Source: Loxodes magnus
Taxonomy: Eukaryota > Ciliophora > Karyorelictea > Loxodida > Loxodidae
Reading direction: 5' to 3'
DNA length: 64,000 bases
Assembly (NCBI GenBank): GCA_946699065.1
Contig: CAMPDV010001270.1
Coordinates: forward strand, 1 to 64,000
In this document: positions 12,917-24,404 of the stretch, in pieces
Numbering within the stretch: position 1 is the stretch's first letter
How the letters are laid out: each line of letters begins with the position of its first letter
The notes under the pieces: generated by a model
What the model saw: only the letters and a program-made list of their open reading frames with translations
What the model was told of the DNA's origin: nothing
Databases searched by the model: none
Position numbers and translations under genes: made by a program

Positions 12917-15900
12917 TCAATTAAAGATGCTTTAGAATTATTAATAAGTTTTTTATCTCCCGCTTTCATCTTCATCTTATACTTCAGCTTAATCATCTTA
13001 GTTATCAATTTTTTCCTTCTATTCTTCCACTTATTCTTTTAGCTCTTCTTTCTATTCCTTTTCTTCCTCGTTCTCTTCACTATTTTCTTGATTTTTTACT
13101 TCCTATTCCTTAGATTCAGGACTTTCCAATCATTCTTCTTCCATTTCGAATAGTTCCAATCTCCTTTTGAGCAGCATCCTGTGGAAAATTTTTATTTGTA
13201 AATCTATGTATTCTATCTTGTTTTTTGGGAATTAGTTGATATAATTTTAATCATAGGTTATTAATCTTCCTATATCACCTTATTCAATCTTTGTTTTTGG
13301 CCATTCTCTTATATCTATGTAACAATTGCAATCCATAATATGTTGGAACTTGTCCAATTCTCCACAGATGCAATGAGGATTCTCGATAGGATAATGTCTG
13401 TCTTGAAGATCTTTTCGAAAATTGTAGCTTTAAGTTCTGAGTTTGTATATACTGATTATTTCTTTTCTATATTATTTATTTAGTTTCGGATAGGTAATTT
13501 CTGGGAATTATCGTTAGTTACAAAATTATTCTATAAAAATCTTTGCAGTTGGCATACATTTAAGTCTTTACTAAGTTATTTTATAGAATTTTTGTTGAAT
13601 CTAGTTCTTTACATATTTCGTAAAGGTAGTTAAGCTACTATTATGTTCCTAATTATTAAAGCAATTTCGTAGTATTCAGATAATCTTGCTAATTAGTCTC
13701 TATATTAATATCCTTCCTATCAATTATTCATAAAGAGAGCCCCTAATGTTGATTATGGAAGGTTAATACTTTCTTATCGTATTTTATAAAAAAATCTAAA
13801 AAACCTCAAAGCCATAATATCTTTAAATGGCATTCAGTTAAGATCTATATAACAGGACTCATTAAAAGTATTTTCAGGTGCTTAGAAGGCTTTCCTTGCT
13901 ATTAATCTCATACTTTTGTCAATTTTATTTAGTTTTCCAGTTGCTCCATTTTAGACTGCTCGAGGTATTAATTCTCCTCCGTATTCAACTTTAGGGAGCA
14001 TGAACATCCGGCGCAAAGTCTTAAAATGTCAAGGTGTCACATTTTTATATCTTGATAATGTATATACTACTTTCTTCATAGCAGACAGATAATTAGATGA
14101 AACCGATTTGCAGTGATTAATTAGATCCTTTTTTTTATGGAGAATTACTCCTAAATATGTTACTTATTACTTTTAAATAATTGGATTGTCTTTTATTTTT
14201 AAGTTTAACTTAACTTCTTTTTGATTCTTTTTTAAGAATTAAATAGCTTCGCATTTTGAAGTATTAATATTCAATTAAGTTCATTCGAATACTTTTTATG
14301 TTTCATTTAATAAAATCTGCATGGACTTTTCATATTTGGATAGGAAAATTAAATCATCTGCCCATCCTCTACATGCGAAACTTCTGCCAATAGTATTACA
14401 TTTGAATCCTATTATGTTACTTTTACTTTCTAAATATCTGATTACAATATCATAGTACAGCAAAGCAAGCACTGGACCATGTGAGCTACCTTATATAACT
14501 CCATTATTGTATTTTATCTTCCTAGATAAGGTTCCATCTATAAGAAAGGAGGAATTTATGTTTTTATAGAAAGATTCAAGGGCATTTATAAGTCCTAAAG
14601 GAAGCTTGACTCTCCTGAGTTAATCGAAAAGCAATCTTCTTTCTATAGTATCAAACATTTTCTCTACATCTATTAGTGTGGCAAGGAGTTTTGACTTCCC
14701 TTTTGCTTATTTGCGATAGGATTCTATTATTTACTATATTGTCCAAATTCGCATAGTAGTTTATTTCCTTTTCATGAATCCCATCTAGCTTTCATGAATT
14801 AAATTTCTTTTATATATTTAATCATATAACCTTTTAGTTAAAGCTTTATCATATATTTTTAGTATAGAGTTCATCAAAGAAATAGGTCTCCAATTTTTCC
14901 AGTCATCTTTGCTTCCTTTTTTAAATATAGGAATAATGATTGACGTATTAAGTTCTTCAGGTATTCTACCTAACCTCAGCATATTATTCAAGAAAGAATG
15001 AAGAATCAAAGTAAGATAATAACCTCAATACTTCAATAATTCTCCCTTTATGCCATCTGGACCAGCTGCTTTTCCATTAGGGATTTGTTGAATAATTTCC
15101 TAAATTTCTTAAATCGTAAAGAGTTGGAATTCTTGTAAATAGGAAGGTATTTACTCTTAAATTTCTTTAATATTTCAATAAACTAGATTAAAATTTTTGT
15201 TACTATTGTCAAGCTACTATTAAGTAAGATTTTAATGCTTATTAAAAACAAAATTCTCTCATGAATCAACAAATTGGTTTTTAAACTCTTAATTAAAGTT
15301 CATTTTGTTTCTTATTTTTTGGTTCAGAATCTTTTTCGCTTGTTAAAACATAATTTTTGGTTCTTCATTAAGATTTAGAAATTTCTTCTTTGCTTTATCT
15401 TTTAATCATTTTCATAGATGATATTTATATTTATTTCAAAGTTTATTAGCTGATTTCTGAAGATTAAGGACTCTTTAATTAATTCTTCCAAAATAAATTT
15501 GCGTTTCTTTATACTCTTAGTTAGCTCTTTTCGCATCTATATACTTTCTTGCAAGATCTTGAGGAAGTTTGTTGTATTTAGGATCAGGAATAAATGATCT
15601 TAGTACTGAATCTGCGTTTTCTTGAATATTTCTGCTAATGTACATGTACTATTCCTCTAAATTATTTCTATCTATTTGAAAGTAATAATTACAAGTTTGT
15701 ATAAATGATTGTTAATATATTTATCTATCAATTGGATCTTACAAACTATTAATTTTATATTTTCTCTAAATTATTTTTTCATCATCATAATATTTTGTAT
15801 TAAACAAAAAGTTAACTGTAATTGGAATGTGATCAGTTTTTAAGCAGCCATTGTGAACCTAAAAATTTACAAATTAATTATTATTTAAATGACTACTAAT

Positions 15901-16640
15901 TAAAATATAGTCATTACAGTACAATTTTCCCGTTCCTTTGTGTATTCATGTATTACTAATTGTATTATTAACTATTTGAAGATCATTTTATTGCAAGAAT
16001 TCTTAAAATCTAGATGTGTTGTCATAATCGTTTTAAGTATTATTTCCGTAATTTTATAATAGAGTATTGAAATTTCCTATCAATATATGAAGATTATTTG
16101 GAAATTATCCAATATATGTATTAATATAATCATAAGCTTAATCTTTAATAAGACTACTTTTATTATTGTCAGGCATATAGCAAGATGTGATTAATATATT
16201 TTCCATTTTGACTGAAACAAATCGATTTTAGGTTTCTATATTTACTCTAGATTCAGTACTATTGATTTCATCTCTAATAATCAAGCTTACTCCTCCTCCT
16301 TTATCTGCATTTCTAAAGTATGTCCTATATCCTTTTATTAGTATAGGAGGAAAATCTTACTTTTGTCATGTTTCATTAATTGAGAAGATGTCTATGTCAT
16401 TACTTTTGATAAATTCTTCAATCATTAACTGTTTTCCTGCTATTCCATTAATGTTAACGTGTCCAATCTTGATTCGAGTTCTATATTAATATTAATATTA
16501 ATTATTATCTTTATTACTTTCTTTTGATCCAGCTGGAAGTCCATTTTCGTAAATACAAATATTTTTATTCCCTTGTTAATCATAATCAACATTTAAAAAA
16601 TTTTTACCATATTCCAGATGCCGATGAAAGAATTAGATAA
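12917..16640 (-). CDS. LINE 1 ORF2: endonuclease and reverse transcriptase
   Basis: Read with TAA/TAG as Gln and TGA as Trp. The N-terminal endonuclease shows IKIGHVNINGI (16.47 kb), DIFSINET followed by TGA where the family has W, and ILIGNFNT (16.07 kb). The RT shows GPDGIKGELL (15.05 kb), PIFKKGSKDDWKNWRPISLM, LATLIDVEKMFD and the active-site variant WADDLIF (14.36 kb), then KCEAI and TYLGVILHKK. Near 13.35 kb is CICGELDKFQHIMDCNC, the CCHC-type motif usual at LINE ORF2 ends, followed by an acidic, Glu/Gln-rich tail. It nicks target DNA and copies element RNA there. The start is uncertain; coding signal reaches back to about 16640. The frame ends at a TGA at 12917. Confidence 0.85.
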
Positions 16641-17641
16641 TTATAAAAATTACTTATTTATTATATTTTTATAACAGCTTTTGATCCACAAATATTTTGG
16701 TTTTTAAATACTATCAATAGTTCCAAAGGTTAATTCTTAATTTATTGTCACATACCTGCCTTAAATATTACTCATTTCATACTGTGTTTTTCTTCAAGAA
16801 ACCTATAATATAAATTCCTTGAGTAAAGGCGATTTAAAATTTAAGGATTGCATTATCTTTTCACTTTCTTTTTGATCTCTATATTTAATACTACGATTAG
16901 CTACTGGAATTTAAATATAATCTTTTTCCTATTTTCTTTTAAGAGGGTTTGATTTTTTAGCAACAGAACATTTTTAGTTTTCAATTTTATTGAAATCTGT
17001 CTAGTTCTATTAATCTTTTGATTAATTTTTAGCTTTAAGGCTAAATAATCCATTCATTAACATTTTATTAATTTCTTATTATTTTCTCAGATTTTCCTCT
17101 TACTTTTAATTGTTACATATGAAATCTATATTTAACTAATGATAGGATTACTAGAGTTATATATAATTCTTTTCTTACAAATTCACTTGGCAAAATTGGT
17201 CTAATTGATCAAATTTTATTGTGTTAGATGATATATCTAAACACTGGATTTTTACTTAAATTTGCTTATCCTATCCTATCCTATAACATCTGTTTAAGTT
17301 TAATTAATTTTGGTTTAATTTGTTTCTGTTTATGTTTACATTTCAAAATATATTTTTTAATATTTTTATAGTTGCTTAGTATAAAAGCTTGTTATGTTTT
17401 CAATTTCATTTTATTTTTATGTTAATAATCCTTGCAGGATTTATTCTTTTTATTACTGCTGTGCTTGTAATATCCTGATCTGTTCAGAATTATATTGTTA
17501 TTGATTCTCTAATTCTTAACTAAAGAATAAGATTTAATTTTATAACTCCTAGCACTGCTTATTGTATTATTGATTTTCAAATTACTAATTTTTTAATTCG
17601 ACTTCAGTCTTATTCTTTAGCTAATAAACTTATTAAAGTTC

Positions 17642-18160
17642 TCATTATATTTGGTCTGATTATTATTGTTGATATTAATATAATTCAATTAAACATTGCA
17701 GATAGTTCATTTATTAATAAGTAAATATTTCATTGAATTACAAATTTGTTTATATCGATTTATGATTTTCAACTAACTCAGTTTAAGTCATTTATTGATT
17801 AAAATAAGTTTATTCAAATTATTAGTTTAAAAAGTCTGTTTATATTTCCATCTCTCTAGTATTATTCCTTTATTTATAAACTTCTTAAAGTAACTATTAA
17901 GTATGATATAATATAAATTATTTGATATCCTTAATTTTCTTATTAATTTTATTTATATAAATCTTGTACTGCTCATAGATTGCTTCATAAGAGTTAATCA
18001 TGTCTTAATTGTTTTGATTAATTTGTGCAAGAATATTTTTTTATTTTTCTAAAGAAATGTTATTATCTGTTAAGTTTTTTATTTATGTCTGAAGCTTTTT
18101 TACTTCATTCAAAAGCGTTTCATTTTATTTTTTAATTAAAAGAGTATCTTAAATATCCAT
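17642..18160 (-). CDS. LINE 1 ORF1, coiled-coil protein
   Basis: In ciliate code this gives 172 residues beginning MDIQDTLLIKKQNETLLNEV, with heptads typical of a coiled coil (KKLQTQIKNL, ISLEKQKNILAQI). The rest is Gln-rich. It ends at an in-phase TGA. The same frame also runs open upstream to about 18300 and, beyond the TGA, toward 17.2 kb, so the real ends may be wider. Its place just upstream of the endonuclease/RT ORF and its coiled coil fit LINE ORF1 proteins, which bind element RNA. I see no CCHC knuckle or RRM. Confidence 0.55.
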
Positions 18161-18440
18161 ATTATTATTTCCTGCTTAAAACTGGTTAGATAATATAATA
18201 TCCAAAGTATCTTACTATAAAAAGGATATTTTTGATACGATTGGTGAGACTGAGGTACCAAACTATTTTTTTTATCTATAAGTATATTTCTCAATCTTTA
18301 AAATTCTTGATAGTTAATTTCCACTTTTTAGGGAATTTCTAAGTAATTTTAACGGAATATGAAGGAACTTGTTAACTGAAGATTAACTACAGATATTTAG
18401 TAAAGTTCTTAACAAGTTAATTATCTTCTTTACGGATTTG
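18120..18440. repeat. LINE 1 5' region, also at 60760-61095
   Basis: The plus-strand text GATACGATTGGTGAGACTGA (18.23 kb), GGTACCAAACTA and TAGTTAATTTCCA recurs almost unchanged at 60.88-61.09 kb in the same orientation. This is the 5' UTR and first part of ORF1 of LINE 1. Finding it alone at 60.8 kb means that copy keeps the 5' end and lacks the rest. Confidence 0.75.
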
Positions 18441-18445
18441 AATTG

Positions 18446-18590
18446 AAATGAAAAAAAATAAAAAGCTAAGGAAAAACATAAAGATCTTAGCAAAAATGCT
18501 TAAATAATGTTTAAACAAGCTTAGAATCTAATAAACCCAAAAATTCTTAATTAGATGAATTTTAACTTTAAAAAGTTAAAGTTAAAAAGC
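18446..18590. repeat. short repeat matching the start of LINE 3 at 59560-59705
   Basis: About 130 bp on the plus strand, beginning GAAATGAAAAAAAATAAAAA, matches the minus strand at 59705-59560. It includes ATGCTTAAATAATG, TAAGAATCTAATAAACC and TTCTTAATTAGATGAATTTT. At 59.7 kb this is the extreme 5' end of LINE 3. Here it is cut off and joined to another element piece. Confidence 0.7.
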
Positions 18591-19027
18591 TTTGTTAAAG
18601 CCTTAGTAGTCAGCCATCTGACCTATTCTATCAGCTTGTCTCTATTAGTTTGTCTTGAATTCCTACTAGGCTTAGTTAGGCGGTGTAGCACTTCATTAGT
18701 GCACCATCCTTTAATATTCGAAATAGTTTTGGTCTTGCACTTAGCGTTCCTAATTATTTATCCAAGGATTAAGATTTGAATTAAAGAATTTTTTTCTATA
18801 AATATTTCTTTATGTTGGATATATCCTAAATAGTTTTCTAAAAATATCTTATTTATTCTTTCTTTAAATTTCGCTTAGTTAGTAGCAGTATTTTCATTGG
18901 TGTTATTTATTGCACACGTAACATTTTAATCTTCTTTTAAACTATTATTCCTGTAACACTTATTTAATTTAAATTTACTACTTATTTTAAATTAATATTT
19001 ATTGTTTATTTTAATTTGAGGCTTCAT
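18550..19027 (-). pseudogene. element protein ii, copy 1 (small indels)
   Basis: It begins MKPQIKINNKYQFKISSKF and stays parallel to the copy at 41840-42307 through VTCAINNTNENTATNQAK, RINKIFLENYLGYIQHK and KNSLIQILILG. Small indels near 18690 then change the frame relative to that copy. The family is unknown. Both copies lie downstream of the helical protein i on the same strand, so the two belong to one repeated unit, perhaps the 5' part of a LINE or a duplicated gene. The other copy reads better and is the likelier intact form. Confidence 0.5.
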
Positions 19028-19089
19028 TTTCTATTTCCATAGGATCTGATTAATTCTGTTAAAACGAAAATGGCGTTACCTGAATTTAT

Positions 19090-19635
19090 TATATAAAATA
19101 ATTTTTAAAACCGCCATAGTTGTTCGAAGGTGAACAACAAGGTCATCTTCATCAGAGGTTGGGTGAGTTAAGTACCCATAATCAACTTTATGTCTTCCTC
19201 TGCTTTGGTTTGACCTCGAGACATAAGATTCTTAGACCTTCGACGTTGGCTTGAGTTGGTTCGTTTATTCTTAATACTGGAACAAAAAAGAAATAATATT
19301 GCGAGCTTCATCAGAGGTGGGGAATTTAAGTACCCATAATTGACACATGTCGTCCTCTGCTTTGGTGATGCAATGAGACACAATCCTGCCATGTCCTTGG
19401 ACCTCCAACAAGTATTAAAGATTACGAGTATTCTAAAATTATATCAGTATTGAACATTTTTATCAGTACTGAATAATTATACCAGTATTGAACAAGATTT
19501 ATCAGTATCTGATAATTTTATCAGTAACAAACATTCTTGTCAGTATGAAACATTTTTTTTAAAGAGCTGCGCATCAACGAGAGTGCTACGCGCTCTATAA
19601 TCAAATTTATTTATTTATTATTATTTATTAAATTT
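19090..19635 (+). mobile_element. SINE-like family 4, long copy
   Basis: It starts near AAAACCGCCATAGTTGTTCG, where TTGTTCGAAGGTGAACAA forms a perfect hairpin. Two direct copies follow of a unit of about 60 bp (CATCAGAGGT to CCTCTGCTTTGGT), then four or five short units of the type TATCAGTATTGAACATT. It ends in AAAGAGCTGCGCATCAACGA and the shared hairpin tail with TTTATTTATTTATTA. The copy at 48412-48750 (minus) has lost one of the two 60-bp units. The paralogous segment at 42360-42380 lacks the whole element, giving an empty site. Confidence 0.8.
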
Positions 19636-19963
19636 AAAGACTTCTTTGTTCCAGTTTGTCTTCTATTTCTTATGATGATTAATATTGTTTCTCAAGTAAA
19701 GACGTTATTAGTTTTTCTAATTTTTCTACTTTATCAGTGAGGTATCTATTTTTAAACATAAACTCTTTTAATGACTTAGATAATATTTCTATTTTAGTTT
19801 GTGTCGGAAGTTTTTTTAATTCTGGATTTCCAATTGGTTAATGTTCGTCATATCAATCATATTTCTCACTTTCACTCATTGTAATTATTTCGCTTTTTTA
19901 TTTTTTAGAGAATTTTCCTGTTTAAATGTTTTGTTTAAAGTTCTGTTATTTCTTAGAAGCCAT
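19632..19963 (-). CDS. element protein i, helical, copy 1 (cut by SINE 4)
   Basis: In ciliate code about 110 residues beginning MASKKQQNFKQNIQTGKF. It contains EKYDWYDEHQPIGNPELKKL with W as TGA, then a coiled coil (YLTDKVEKLEKLITSLLEKQ). The family 4 SINE follows directly, so the original C-terminus is displaced. The copy at 42390-42696 keeps the same TGA and the VEKL coil but differs by small indels. The product is unknown. A helical protein just upstream of another element ORF would fit a LINE ORF1, but its RT partner is not adjacent. Confidence 0.45.
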
Positions 19964-20139
19964 TTTATTTATATAATAATCGTTTATTTTCTGATCATAT
20001 TCCAATCACTGTCGACTTTACCAATAATTCTATAGTCTATTGGGAAAAAATAATTAAGAGAAAATATAAAATAAATAGGTTATAAGATGCAATAGATAGG
20101 TAAAAATATTAAGAATCTTTCCTACAAACTTATCTAGAA

Positions 20140-22130
20140 TTCTATTTAATAGATTAATATAATCTTGAAGATTAATATGAATGCATCAAAAGTAATATTT
20201 AAGATAATGCTGATTAAACATTAGGTTCGTTTATTCCAGACTCAAATTATAACAAAATTCCTCGAGATCTAACAAAGAAATATATAAATGCAAAAAGAGC
20301 TAAATGAGATATAAGGACGCTCACATAAAATTTGGAAGAATAAACTAGCAAGTAACTATCTTCATGAGGCAGCAAAACGACTTTGGAAAGACTTCAAGTA
20401 TAATCTATGAAAATTTAAAAAAATAAAGCAAAAAAGAAATTTCTACTTCTTAATGGAGATTCTAAGGGAATGTTTTCACAAGCTAAGAAAATTCTAAATC
20501 CTATGAAGAGAAATACTATGAACTTTAATTAAGAGATAAAAAAAATTAATTGATTCATGGGAAAATTGTGTTTTTAACAAGCATTCTAAGCTAGCTCAAT
20601 AATAGATAAGTCTTAGTAATTAAAAAATAGATAAAATATACGATAATATTTAAGAAATTAAAGATTATCCACTCTCATATTTATAAAGATTTGATTTTTT
20701 TACCATACAAGAAATATAAGAAATTATAATGAAATTCCAAATGGAAAAGCAGCTGGTCCAGATGGAATAAAAGGTGAACTTCTGGAATATGGTGGATAAT
20801 ATTTGTTAATAATTCTTCATTCTTTTCTGAATAATATGCTAAGACTTGGAAGAATCCCTTAGGAATTAAATACATCAGTGATAATTCCAATATTTAAAAA
20901 GAAAAGAAGATGATAGGAAAAACTGACAACCTATTTCTCTTATTAATACTATTCTAAAACAATATGATAAAGCTTTAACATAAATACTAAACAATTTGAT
21001 TTATTAGAGAAATTTGATTCACTCTTCATAAATGGGATTTATGAAAAACAGATATACAACTTAATAAATTTGAATAATATAACAAATAATTGATAACTAT
21101 CGGAAATGTGCTAAAGGTAAGACTAAATTGATAGCAACACTGATAGATGTTGAAAAAAGGTTTGAATCAATAGAAGGAAGACTTTTGCTTGATTAACTTA
21201 AGAGAGTTAAACAAACACTTGGAATAATAATAGCCTTAGAATCGTTTTATAAAAATCTAAACTCTTCATTTATCATAGATGGAAAGAACACAAGAACTTT
21301 ATAATAAAACAGTGGGGTTATGTAAGGAAGTTCGCATTGACCAGTTTTAGCATTATTATATTATGAAGTAGTAATTAGATATTTAGAAAGTAAAAGTACC
21401 TAATTGGGATTTAAATACCAGGATTCAAATATTATCTTCGCTTGTAGAGGATGAGCAGATCATCTTATTCTTCTTTCCAAATCTGCAAAGTAGATGTAGA
21501 ATCTAATAAATGAAAAAAATAAAGTTTTTGCATGAACACATTTAAAGATCAATGTTAACAAATCTGAAGGCAACTATCTTCGAAAGAAGAATCAGAAATA
21601 ATAAATTTTAAATTTATGATTAGGAAATTAGCAAATGGCTTAAAAAGAAACAGTAATATATTTAGGAATAATTCTACATCAAAAGAAGAATTTGAATCTC
21701 CATTGTAAAGAAGTTGCATCCAAATATATAGCTGCAATGAAGATTGCTGTTTTTAACTGATGAGATATAAGAACGTAACTCCTTGACATTTAAAAACTTT
21801 ATGTAGACTTTTTACATTACATAAAGCAGAATATGGAGAAGACTTAGTACCATGAAGTATAAAAAAAAGAAACTGAAGTTCTGAAAAGAATTGAATCAAG
21901 CATGAGATTAATTTCAAGAAAGACTTTTTAAGTAGTAACTTCATTATTTAATGAATCATGTTATATTGAACTGAATTGATTACCTTTTAAGCACGTTATG
22001 GATTTAAAATTCTTGAGATTCTACAATAAAATGAAATAAAAATTGATTGATTTTCCAAGATCAAAGATAGGCTCTCTTTTCATTTATATAAGGAAAAATG
22101 GATTTGAAAATCACGATTAAATGTAGAATC
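20140..22130 (+). pseudogene. LINE 1-related ORF2 fragment, decayed
   Basis: Plus-strand pieces in several frames align with the LINE 1 ORF2. SFIPDSNYNKIPRDL (20.24 kb) matches SFIPDPKYNKLPQDL. GKAAGPDGIKGELLE (20.74 kb), IILHSFLNNMLRLGRIP (20.81 kb) and, further on, YKNVTP and LCRLFTLHKAEYGED (21.8 kb) follow in order. At the place where LINE 1 has DDWKNWRPIS this copy has one Trp codon changed to AGG and the other to TGA. Frame changes are frequent, so it is a dead copy. The endonuclease region is absent. Confidence 0.75.
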
Positions 22131-22328
22131 TATAAAATCTTTATAAAATCGATCTGCAGATATAATAGAATAATGCAAAACTTAAAACTTTTACAAAACA
22201 AATAAGAGAAAAATACAACTAATATTTCTATAAAAATGTAACTAAAAAGTTTACTAGAATGAAAAAATCTAAAAAGATCAAAAAAATTTTGTCAATCTTT
22301 TAAGATTTGCAAAAAAACGTGCTCGAAT
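22131..22328. other. gap, no gene seen
   Basis: A-rich sequence between the decayed LINE copy and the T-rich ORF at 22329-22793. I see no coding pattern or RNA gene in it. Confidence 0.4.
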
Positions 22329-22793
22329 TTAAGCAATAAATAGAAAAAAAAACCAATAAATAAAAAGCTTGAACTGAAACTGTAAAATTTCGAAAAAAAA
22401 CATTAAGATCGTCTCAATATCTGAAATCCATGTTATAAATATGAATAGATAAATTTTCAAGATAATCGAAATTGAATTTAAGTTTATAATAAAAGAATTA
22501 ATAATAGAATAAAAATAAATAAAATTTAAAGGTGGTAGTCCTATGAACCAAAAAAAAGTAAAACCAATAAAAATATTCGAATCTGAAAAATTTTTGTCAT
22601 CATGCAAAATATAAAAATATCTATAAGAAAAAATAAATCTTAAAAAAAAGTAAGTGAAAAAAAAGTACGAAAAATCAAAAAGCAAAGTAGAGAAAAAAAA
22701 TTTATTAAACAGAAGATAATAAAAAAAGATTTGAAAGAAAAAAAGTTGAAAACTCATCAATCTTTTAAAAAAATGATTAGTGTAAATAAACAA
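22329..22793 (-). CDS. multi-pass membrane ORF, possible mitochondrial nad2-like insert
   Basis: A 154-residue frame free of TAA, TAG and TGA, in a region where other frames meet such codons every few dozen bases. The coding strand is extremely T-rich. The product is almost all membrane segments (FFYYLLFNKFFFSTLLF, FIFITWISDIETILMFF) with a central FIGLPPLNFIYFYS. An LPPL-type motif before a polar break is typical of the NADH dehydrogenase ND2/ND4/ND5 family. I infer a mitochondrial-type gene copied to the nucleus, or a mitochondrial insert. The T-rich bias alone lowers stop frequency, so the open frame is weaker evidence than it looks. A plain nuclear membrane protein remains possible. Confidence 0.35.
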   Translation of the reverse strand: MFIYTNHFFKRLMSFQLFFFQIFFYYLLFNKFFFSTLLFDFSYFFFTYFFLRFIFSYRYFYILHDDKNFSDSNIFIGFTFFWFIGLPPLNFIYFYSIINSFIINLNSISIILKIYLFIFITWISDIETILMFFFEILQFQFKLFIYWFFFLFIA

Positions 22794-23029
22794 AAAATTT
22801 AAAATCTTATTTATTTTTAGACAAAAATAAATGTTACCTAATATAATTTGAAAATAATTTTAAAATATTAGAGCATTTTAAATATGCTTACAAAACTTTT
22901 TATTTCAAGTTTATAGCAACTTTACAAGTTACTAAAATGTTTGCTGTTTTTAAAAATAACATCCTTATAGATACTTTTGATCATATATAGTAAAATAATT
23001 TAGCACTAAAAAGATTTTATTCAAATTTA

Positions 23030-23086
23030 TTAAGTGGTTGGGATATTCGACTCTCACCTGAAAGGATCGAGTTCAAATCATAAAAT
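23030..23086 (+). pseudogene. tRNA-Glu-like relic
   Basis: AAGTGGTTGGGATATTCGAC then TCTCACCTGAAAGGATCGA and GTTCAAATC resembles the D arm, anticodon arm (CTC, Glu) and T arm of a tRNA-Glu. The acceptor stem does not pair and the anticodon stem has mismatches. It lies 20 bp before the intact tRNA-Lys on the other strand. Either a decayed tRNA gene or a tRNA-derived repeat head. Confidence 0.4.
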
Positions 23087-23105
23087 TATTGTTAACTAAT
23101 AAAAA

Positions 23106-23178
23106 CGCCCAACGTGGGGCTCGAACCCACGACCACCAGATTAAGAGTCTGACGCTCTACCGACTGAGCTAGCCGGGC
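23106..23178 (-). tRNA. tRNA-Lys (CTT)
   Basis: On the minus strand a 73-nt cloverleaf starts GCCCGGCTAGCTCAGTCGGT, with anticodon loop CTCTTAA (CTT, Lys), T arm GTGGGTTCGAGCCCCAC and acceptor 3' strand GTTGGGC plus G. All four stems pair and the A and B boxes match the eukaryotic consensus. A TTTTT run follows directly (23101-23105 on plus) and would end Pol III transcription. No intron. It is very close to the general eukaryotic tRNA-Lys-CTT. Confidence 0.97.
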
Positions 23179-23450
23179 TTATTCTTTATAACTCATATTT
23201 CTTAAATAGATACTTTTTTTATTCTCAATATTTTTTAAATTATATCATTTATGTTCAAACCAGGAAATTCTAATTTTACGATATTAAAAATTTCTTACTT
23301 AAAGGCAATATTTTCTAAACTAAATTGTATCTTTTTAAACCAGTTTTTACAACATAATTTACTAAAAATTCATCTAATACATTCTAAAGAAAACATATGT
23401 GCTTATTTTTAACCAAAACTTTTTTACTTTTTAGGAGTATCTTTCTCGAA

Positions 23451-23957
23451 ATGAAGCTTTAATAGAAGAACGACTGTAGTGTTAATCCAATCTAGTTTAT
23501 TCGAAGAAGTTCCAATAGAGACTGGAGTAACAAAGACTAATATCAAGAAAACTAAAAAATGATTGAATGAAAATATAAAAAATGAAGTTATAAAAATAGA
23601 AAAAATAGAAAACTACATTTTTTAGGAGCAAAAATAATAAATAGGTGCTGATATTACGATTTTTCAAAACATCTAATAATACGCTGCTTTGGATTCAAAA
23701 GGCTAAAAAGACAAGAGAAGGAAGAACTTGAAGATAAATTATTACATTTTCAATAAATAGCAATAGAATCTACAAAAAAGATAGTAGAACAGAAGAATCC
23801 TTTGTTAGATGGATAGGAGAGTAAAAGTCATCCATATAATTGAAAATGGTAAAGAAATATAATCTCCATAAAACTGAACACTGTAGCTTTCGAAAATCCA
23901 TAGAAAGTAAACAATTCTTAATTGCTTGATGATAATAATATTAATAATAAAGATTGA
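23451..23957 (+). CDS. probable small host gene, unknown product
   Basis: From an ATG the frame runs 168 residues to an in-phase TGA with TAA/TAG as Gln and TGA as Trp (EWKYKKW, NRCWYYDF, NWKWQRN). The second half is a clear charged helix (KRQEKEELEDKLLHFQQIAI) ending in PLLDGQESKSHP. An overlapping frame over 23.48-23.72 kb (SLFEEVPIETGVTKTNIKK, GADITIFQNIQQYAALDSKG) has a better codon pattern, so the true gene may use that frame first and switch at an intron or frameshift near 23.71 kb. I recognise no family. Confidence 0.45.
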
Positions 23958-24062
23958 AAAAGAACAAAAAATCATGTAAACAAATAATAAAAGCTGGCAT
24001 AAATAGAATGTAATTAAAATTGCTATAAAATATTTAAAAAAATTAAATAACGATTAAATAAT

Positions 24063-24385
24063 AATAAATAAATTGGATTATAGGGCGTGCAGCACTCTCA
24101 ATGGTGCACAGCTTTTTAAAACAATTTTAGTTGCTTTAATAAAAATTTCTCATTAGAAGTTTCTTCCATTGCTTCACGCCGTTACAAATCCCACCTTTTA
24201 ATAGGGCCCGGTCCGAGTGATGCCCCAAGAAACCTAATAGTCTGGATTCTTTCATCAACCATCACTCAATGCCTCCAGTTATTTCCTGCTTGTCTACTGC
24301 CAAGATTCTTGCTCAGTTCGTTGCTCCTGAAGTACTTCCTGGTACTTGAGTTTAAATCAGTCTCAGTTGAAGGATTACTCCTCCC
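24063..24385 (-). mobile_element. SINE-like family 3, copy 1
   Basis: On the minus strand it starts AGGGAGGAGTAATCCTTCAA, contains ACTCAAGTACCAGGAAG, GAACTGAGCAAGAATCTTGG and GGGGCATCACTCGGACCGGG, and ends in GTGCACCATTGAGAGTGCTG with the shared hairpin tail and an AATTTATTTATTATT repeat. A second, decayed copy lies at 43300-43640. It sits tail-to-head beside a family 2 copy, with only microsatellite between them. Confidence 0.75.
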
Positions 24386-24404
24386 TATTTAAAAATATAT
24401 ATAT

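Larger units (their letters stand above)
12880..18440 (-). mobile_element. LINE 1, near full-length non-LTR retrotransposon
   Basis: The minus strand holds a coiled-coil ORF1 followed by an ORF2 with an AP-type endonuclease, a reverse transcriptase and a C-terminal zinc-finger-like motif. A 5' flank at 18160-18440 is repeated at 60760-61095. There are no long terminal repeats. A related, more decayed copy lies on the plus strand at 20140-22130. The 3' end near 12.88 kb abuts repeat block A. Confidence 0.8.

Noticed and set aside
14818-15009. Short RT ORF as a separate gene
   Set aside because: Part of the LINE 1 ORF2. It only looks separate when TAA/TAG are read as stops.
12880-18440. LTR retrotransposon or virus-like element
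   Set aside because: The RTs are of non-LTR type with AP-endonuclease or a C-terminal CCHC motif. No long terminal repeats, protease, integrase or capsid gene was found.
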